Made by a program: the position numbers and the translations under genes | Shown here: one piece after another, positions 58,909 to 64,000 of the stretch | Numbering within the stretch: position 1 is the first letter of the stretch | How the letters are laid out: every line of letters starts with the position of its first letter | The notes under the pieces: model-generated | The model's input: only the letters and a program-made list of their open reading frames with translations | Database searches by the model: none | What the model was told of the DNA's origin: nothing | DNA from: Salvelinus alpinus | Lineage: Eukaryota; Chordata; Actinopteri; Salmoniformes; Salmonidae | DNA length: 64,000 nucleotides | NCBI RefSeq assembly: GCF_045679555.1 | Contig: NC_092115.1 | Location: 39,218,228-39,282,227, forward strand | Direction of reading: 5' to 3'

Positions 58909-60057
58909 CACTACATATACAAAAGTATGTGGACACCCCTTCAAATTAGTGTATTCGACTATTTCAGCCACACCCTTTCCAATCTCCATAGACAAACATT
59001 GTCAGTAGAATGGCCTAACTGAAGAGTTCAGTGACTTTCAACATGGCACCGTCATAGGATGCCACCTTTCCAACAAGTCAGTTCGGAAAATGTCGGCCCT
59101 GCTAAAGCTGCTCCGGTCATCTCTAAGTGCTGTTATTGTGAAGTGGAAACGTCTAGGAGCAACAACGGCTCAGCATCGAAGTGGTAAGCCACACAAGCTC
59201 ACAGAATGGGCCCGCAGAGTGCTGAAGCATATAAAGCGTAGAAATTGTCTCTGGAAGCAACGTCAGCACAAGAACGGTTCATTGGGAGCTTCATGAAATG
59301 GGTTTCCATGGCCGAGCAGCCGCACACAAGCCTAATATCATGTGCAATGCCAAGCGTGGGCTGGACTGGTGTGACGCTTGCCGCCATTGGACTCTGGAGC
59401 AGTGGAAATGTGTTCTCCGGAATGATGAATCACGCTTCACCACCTGGCAAGCCAACGGAAGAATCTGGTTTTGGTGGATGCCAGGAGGACACTACATGTC
59501 TCAATGCATAGCGCCAACTGTAAAATAAGGTGTAGGGGGAATAATTGTCTGCGGCTGTTTTTCATGGTATGGGCTAGGCCCCTTAGTTCCAGTGAAGGGA
59601 CATTTTAATGCTACAGTATACGATGACTTTCTAGATGATTCTGGGCTTCCAACTTTGTGGCAGTTTGGGGAAGGCCCTTTCCTGTTTCATCACGACAATC
59701 CTGGGCTCCCAAGTGGCGCGGTCCATACAGAAATGGTTGTCGAGATTGGTGTGGAAGAACTTGACTGGCCTGCACAGAGCCCTGAACTCAACCCCATCTA
59801 ACAACTTTGGGATGAATTGGAACGCCGACTGTGAGCCAGGCCTAATCACCCAACATCAGTGCCCAATTTCACTAATGCTCTTGTGGCTGAATGGAAGCAA
59901 GTCCCAGCAGCAATGTTCCAACATGTAGTGGAAAAACCTCCCCAGAGGAGTGGAGGCTGTTATAGCAGCAAAGGGGGACCAGCTCCCTAGTAATGCCCAT
60001 GATTTTGGAATGAGATGTTCGACGAGCAGGTGTCCACAAACCTTTGGTCATGTAGTG
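58909..60057 (+). mobile_element. Tc1-like transposon, complete ends (copy K)
   Basis: Left terminus CACTACATATACAAAAGTAT at 58909 and right terminus CTTTGGTCATGTAGTG ending at 60057, each flanked by TA. 1149 bp. Its right end lies 180 bp before the celf5 start codon. Confidence 0.92.
59030..59925 (+). pseudogene. Tc1-like transposase (copy K), broken
   Basis: The pieces are in order: FQHGTVIGCHLSNKSVRK-like start near 59035, helix-turn-helix (59090-59296), LDWCDACRHWTLEQWKCVLRNDESRFTTW (59298-59528; first Asp retained in NDESRF), GPFLFHHDN (second Asp, 59592-59801) and [13 protein letters not shown] followed by a stop where NPIEQLWDEL would continue. A 15-20 bp foreign patch lies at 59700-59720. 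Multiple frameshifts; inactive. Confidence 0.85.
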
Positions 60058-60237
60058 TACATGTATCCTTGAGTCAGTATACCATCATCTCCTGGAGGTG
60101 TCGCTCAAGAACCAACGATTATCTTCAAGCCCGTGTCCTTTCCATCTGAGTGCATCCTCTCTCCATCTCAGCACGAGTGTGTGTGTGTGTCTCAGTGTGT
60201 GTGTTGTCACTCTCCTCCAACCTGCTCCCCGCTCAGC
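60058..60237 (+). promoter_or_regulatory. celf5: celf5 5' untranslated/proximal upstream region
   Basis: The 180 bases between the Tc1 end and the ATG contain no TATA box. A short GT run (60177-60204) precedes CACTCTCCTCCAACCTGCTC. An in-frame upstream ATG at 60133 lies 35 codons before the conserved start with no stop between; the downstream ATG at 60238 is preferred because [11 protein letters not shown] matches the CELF5 N-terminus. Confidence 0.45.
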
Positions 60238-60595
60238 ATGGCCAGATTTACGCAAAGTGAAAGCAGAAGGGATCAGCAGCAGCATCATCCCCAGCCGACT
60301 CATCCCGCCCCCGTCAACCTGCTTCTACAGCAGCCGCTTCTACAGCAGCCGCTCCTACTTATCCCTCATCAGAATCAGCTCGCGCACATCCCGGTTCCGA
60401 AACCCATGAACGGACCCGAAACTGTCTCCATGCACACGGACTGCGGCGCCATGAAAGACCAGGACGCCATCAAGCTCTTCATTGGACAGATTCCGCGGAA
60501 CCTCGAGGAAAAAGACCTGAAACCTCTCTTTGAACAGTTTGGGAAAATCCACGAACTGTCTGTTCTGAAGGACCGATACACAGGCATGCATAAAG
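60238..60595 (+). CDS. celf5: CELF5, coding exon 1
   Basis: Encodes residues 1-119 plus one base: [15 protein letters not shown], a His/Gln/Leu/Pro-rich low-complexity stretch (about 13-55), then [49 protein letters not shown]. The latter is the first two thirds of RRM1 with the RNP2 motif LFIGQI at about residues 80-85. CELF proteins bind UGU-rich RNA and control splicing, mainly in brain for CELF3-6. The MAR.T.SE.RR start points to CELF5 rather than CELF3, 4 or 6. The donor is AAAG|GTAGCG at 60596, phase 1, as expected for this gene family. Confidence 0.92.
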
Positions 60596-61176
60596 GTAGC
60601 GTTTTATGTCGGGTCTGCGCATCCTCTTAGGCTACAGTTGGTCGTTACATTGTAATTACTGTAATTATCATCTGTAGGAAACGCAATAGTCATTCCATGT
60701 TTGTACCTTTTTGTGATAGATAGTGTCTCTCATCATCATCTATTCTCTCTTGTGATGTCTGTTCTAGCAATAGTGTGTTAGCGAATGCACCTTGTAGGCT
60801 CCTACTAAAAACCCCATGTGACTTGTAGAATAACGTGGGATATTCGGTAAATATCAGGTACAGTTTTTTGCTAGAAGGGCTACTGTAGCATCCCAACACT
60901 TTTTTTCTTTCCCTAATTACTACACACCTATCTTAATTAACAGTTTTGCGCCAGGTGCGCGCATAGCCTACAGTTTATCCTCTCGCCATCGCAGTGTGTC
61001 GTGACGCAAACAAACATTTAGAATATTTGGCAAAAAAATCAAAAAGGATCTCAATGTTTATTTTCAAAAAATCTGTATTTAAAAAAAAAAACGTTCATGT
61101 CTTTGCATCACATTGGTAGGCTACACATACATGATCAATAGGATTAGGTTAGGCTATGTGTCCTTCATGTGTGTGC

Positions 61177-61310
<134 letters not shown>

Positions 61311-61337
61311 ATACCAGTGTGTGCGAGTGAGCAAGCA

Positions 61338-61338
<1 letters not shown>

Positions 61339-61433
<95 letters not shown>

Positions 61434-61454
61434 AGAGAAAGAGAGAGAGAGAGT
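61339..61454. repeat. (GT)n-(GA)n compound microsatellite in celf5 intron 1
   Basis: A GT run to 61357 passes into GA repeats to about 61425 and then GAAAGA variants to 61454. Confidence 0.97.
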
Positions 61455-61477
61455 GTGTGTTTGCAAGCAAGGGTGCA

Positions 61478-61516
61478 TAGTTAAATAAAGGTTAAATAAA
61501 ATAAATAAATAAAAAA
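61478..61516 (+). repeat. isolated SINE/LINE 3' tail in celf5 intron 1
   Basis: TAGTTAAATAAAGGTTAAAT followed by AAATA repeats is the tail of the SINE at 17541 and the LINE end at 49690, here without any body. Confidence 0.65.
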
Positions 61517-61571
61517 GTGTGTGTGTGTGTGTGTGTGTGACTAACCCTTGTTGATCTGTTTTGATTGACAG

Positions 61572-61654
61572 GTTGTGCGTTTCTCACCTACTGTGCCCGA
61601 GATTCTGCCATCAAAGCCCAGAATGCATTGCATGAGCAGAAAACCCTACCTGGG
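61572..61654 (+). CDS. celf5: CELF5, coding exon 2
   Basis: This 83-bp exon lies between TTGATTGACAG (acceptor, ends 61571) and GTGAGT (donor, 61655). With the leftover G of exon 1 it encodes [28 protein letters not shown], the end of RRM1 with the RNP1-like KGCAFLTYC. It is too short to stand out as an open frame and was placed by splice sites and the conserved sequence. The third exon, expected to start with the residues after LPG, is beyond 64000, or in intron sequence not recognised here; none was found between 61655 and 64000. Confidence 0.92.
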
Positions 61655-61869
61655 GTGAGTACTCCACCACCCTCATGCTGCCAGGGTTTTGTACAGAATG
61701 AAAGATGGTATAAAAGCTTTTCCCCAAAAACATCTGGGGGAGAGTTGCCAATTCCTTTAGGATTGGGGAGAATGAGAGAGGGGAGAGTGAGAGAGAGACA
61801 GAAAGGAGTGAGAGAGGGGGGGGGGAGAGAGAGAGAGACATAGAGCGCGAGAGAAGGGAAACTGAAGAG

Positions 61870-62023
61870 TGAGGCAGATAGAGACAGAAAGAGAGAGAAA
61901 GCAGACATAGAGTGAGGCAGATAGAGACAGAAAGAGAGAGAAAGCAGACATGGAGTGAGGCAGATAGAGACAGAAAGAGAGAGAAAGCAGACATAGAGTG
62001 AGGCAGATAGAGAGAGAAAGCAG
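61870..62023. repeat. 43-bp minisatellite in celf5 intron 2
   Basis: Units starting TGAGGCAGATAGAGACAGAA at 61870, 61913, 61956 and 61999 (last partial), nearly identical. Confidence 0.9.
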
Positions 62024-62150
62024 ACGAGAAAGCAAGATCTGAAGGGAGAGGCAGAAAGGAAAGAGAGACGGAGTGAGATGAAAAGGAGGGATATGGGTGT
62101 GCGTGTTGTTTGTGTGTGTGTGTTGTTCCTGCATTTTTATGTATGTGCCT

Positions 62151-62297
<147 letters not shown>

Positions 62298-63049
62298 TTT
62301 GTCTGGATTCATTGTAGGTCAATGCCAAGTGGCAGCAGTGTAGAGTGCAGCATTCCGTTACATAAAATAATCGAATTCTGCTCCTCTTCTTTCCAGCCCA
62401 CTACACATACAGAGAGCATTTGAATTCCAAAATGTTGAATTTGCATTAGGATCTAGATTTTTTAATTTTTAATTTTAAAATGTGTAATGCACATATTGAA
62501 TTACTTAATTCATAAATTGAACTTGTATTTCATGATTTGAAACTGTATTGAATTAATATTACATTCTGTTTAACAATTCAATATCAATTTAATTAAATAT
62601 TCAAAGTCAACATTTATATATTAATTTGGTAGATATTGCATTCATGTCTGTGTATCACATTTAAAAACCTTAATTTCAAGTTTATCAACGCTTTTGATAT
62701 TCAACTTCTCAGATGAATTCAGATTCAGTTTTCAATTTCAGTTCTCTAAATTCAGATTCAAAACCAGAGACAACATCCTGGTACTTTGCCAGCCAGGAAA
62801 AGTAGAGGAGAACAGATAGAATCAAACTCTCACTGTGGTAAACAGAAGCTTCTAGCAGTTTCTGAAGCCAATGTGGCATGTTGAATATATTTTCTTCCTA
62901 TTAATTTGGCTCTAGCATTTGAACCATGCTGGGTATAAGTTATTATTCAGGAAAGCCAAGACTCTCTGGAACATGGACTCTTGTCTTCGGTTCTCCTAAT
63001 ATTTCACAGGCCACGCAGGACATGTTAGATGGGAGTGTCACAAAAAAAA

Positions 63050-63120
63050 TGAATTTGCCCTCTATAAGGTTTGAACTAGGTCTCCTACATGTCACAAGAC
63101 TGTGTTAGCCCACTTAGACA
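63050..63120 (-). repeat. tRNA-like sequence, left unit
   Basis: On the - strand TCTAAGTGGGCTAACACAGT (A box-like) is followed by AGTTCAAACCT (B box-like). Confidence 0.4.
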
Positions 63121-63402
63121 AAGCATAGGGATAAGTTCAGGTAAAGGACGACACGTTGTCACCCCCCCTCCTAACCTGCTACGTTAGTTTCGCCTAACCT
63201 GCTGCGTTAGTTCTCCTAACCTGCTGTGTTAGTTCTCCTAACCTGCTAGGTAAAGTCACTTCTGTCTGTAGCTGTACTCCATCTAGCCACAACTGTAAAA
63301 GCCATCAATTCCAAGAAACAGTCAGTATCTACACACTGGCAAGGGTAGTCATTATAAGGGTAACGTGACTGACTGAATTAAGACTTTTCATTTTTGTTTT
63401 CA

Positions 63403-63575
63403 AATAGTTGTCATTTAGCAGACACTATTATGCAGATCAACTTACAGGAGCAATTAGGGTTAAGTGCCTTGCTCAAGGGCACAACAACAGATTTTGCACC
63501 TAGTCGGTGAGTCGAACCAGCGACCTTTCAATTACTGGTCCAACACTCTTAACCGCTAGGCTACCTTCCGCCCCT
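63403..63575 (-). mobile_element. tRNA-derived SINE, second family
   Basis: On the - strand GGTAGCCTAGCGGTTAAGAG is the tRNA-like head with A box, CGCTGGTTCGACTCACC the B box, and TGCCCTTGAGCAAGGCACTT plus GATAATAGTGTCTGC-type sequence the conserved body found in several teleost SINEs. Inserted in the interior of the inverted-repeat element. Confidence 0.75.
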
Positions 63576-63689
63576 ATGTTAACTAGCTGAACTAAAGCCT
63601 AGGCATTGGGTCCTCTGACTTGGATAAATATTTTCAAGGAGGTCAAATGGGGGTAAAGTGTAACACAAGTCGTTTGGTGACCATGCTCG

Positions 63690-63770
63690 CGTGACGAGTA
63701 ACTTGTCTGAGACTTGAAAAGTTGCATTGTCTGGCACACGGGAGACCTGGGTTAGAACCCCAACAGTCAA
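63690..63770 (+). repeat. tRNA-like sequence, right unit
   Basis: GTCTGGCACACGGGAGACCTG and GGGTTAGAACCCC (B box-like) resemble the left unit in inverted orientation. Confidence 0.35.
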
Positions 63771-64000
63771 ACTAATACGTCTTCCGGTCTCAGGCAAGGT
63801 TGCTCATCCCGTGCATGGATCACTAAACCACCTCTGTTGCACTTAAATGGGAAAATATATTCAGCATGCCACATTGGATTCAGAAACCGCCATAAGCTTC
63901 TGTTTAGAGAGTTTGATTCTCTCTGTTCTCAATAAAAAAAAAATCTTTTTTTTCTGGTTTTGAATTTCAATTTAGAGAACTGAATTTGAAAACTGAATCT

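Larger units (their letters stand above)
62405..64000. mobile_element. inverted-repeat element, continues past window edge
   Basis: The stretch 62725-62905 is the inverted counterpart of 63842-64000: both read AGATTCAGTTTTCAA(T/A)TTCA, TTCAGTTCTCTAAATT, AATCAAACTCTC, AACAGAAGCTT, CAGTTTCTGAA/CGGTTTCTGAA and CAATGTGGCATG.TGAATATATTTTC. The left arm probably extends to about 62405, and the matching part of the right arm lies beyond 64000. The interior has two tRNA-like sequences and a SINE. No transposase. Confidence 0.7.

Noticed and set aside
60133-60237. Upstream ATG as the celf5 start
   Set aside because: It would add 35 residues rich in Cys and Val from a GT run; the ATG at 60238 matches the conserved N-terminus.

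Overview
The window looks like a salmonid fish chromosome (Salmo, Oncorhynchus, Salvelinus or a close relative). The evidence is the density and type of repeats: many Tc1-like transposons with TA-flanked inverted repeats, L2/CR1-type and L1/Tx1-type LINEs, tRNA-derived SINEs with a LINE-like 3' tail, Ty3/gypsy debris, solo LTRs, small inverted-repeat elements and very long CA/GT microsatellites. Family names come from recognising the sequences and conserved residues; no search was run.

Only two host protein-coding genes are supported, both on the + strand. c2cd4c (C2 calcium-dependent domain containing 4C) has a complete coding sequence in two exons, 43546-44283 and 44431-44982, encoding 429 residues. 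A plausible TATA/CCAAT promoter and non-coding first exon lie about 4 kb upstream (39480-39611). celf5 (CELF-family RNA-binding protein) has its first two coding exons here (60238-60595 and 61572-61654); the rest lies beyond the right edge. Both orthologues are, to my knowledge, on human 19p13.3, which supports the assignments.

Layout. 1-9.7 kb: a collapsed gypsy element, L1/Tx1 fragments, a hAT remnant, a Tc1 remnant, a second gypsy gag and an LTR. 9.7-17.3 kb: a decayed tandem repeat, a small MITE, a Tc1 remnant, a YADD-type LINE (- strand) and a candidate endogenous-retrovirus LTR. 17.3-20.9 kb: an almost full-length but broken L2-type LINE (- strand) containing a SINE. 20.9-23.9 kb: sparse sequence, an 81-unit CA repeat and a nine-copy 59-bp minisatellite. 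23.9-31.0 kb: three Tc1 elements, one inside a LINE and one itself carrying a MITE. 31-39 kb: degenerate repeats, a SINE, an L1/Tx1 tail and a solo LTR. 39.4-45.2 kb: the c2cd4c locus. 45.2-50.2 kb: a four-level nest of transposons just downstream of c2cd4c. 50.6-60.1 kb: a palindromic MITE, two solo LTRs, a repeat family with tRNA-like sequences, a LINE tail, a truncated Tc1 and a Tc1 ending 180 bp before the celf5 start codon. 60.2-64 kb: celf5 with intronic microsatellites and an inverted-repeat element running off the edge.

Almost all long open frames outside the two genes are transposon coding remnants or simple-sequence artefacts. The best leads are the nested insertion, an intron inside c2cd4c where I recall the human coding region being uninterrupted, inverted-repeat elements carrying divergent pairs of tRNA-like sequences, a 45-bp templated duplication inside a LINE, and a candidate retroviral LTR with tandem repeats in U3.
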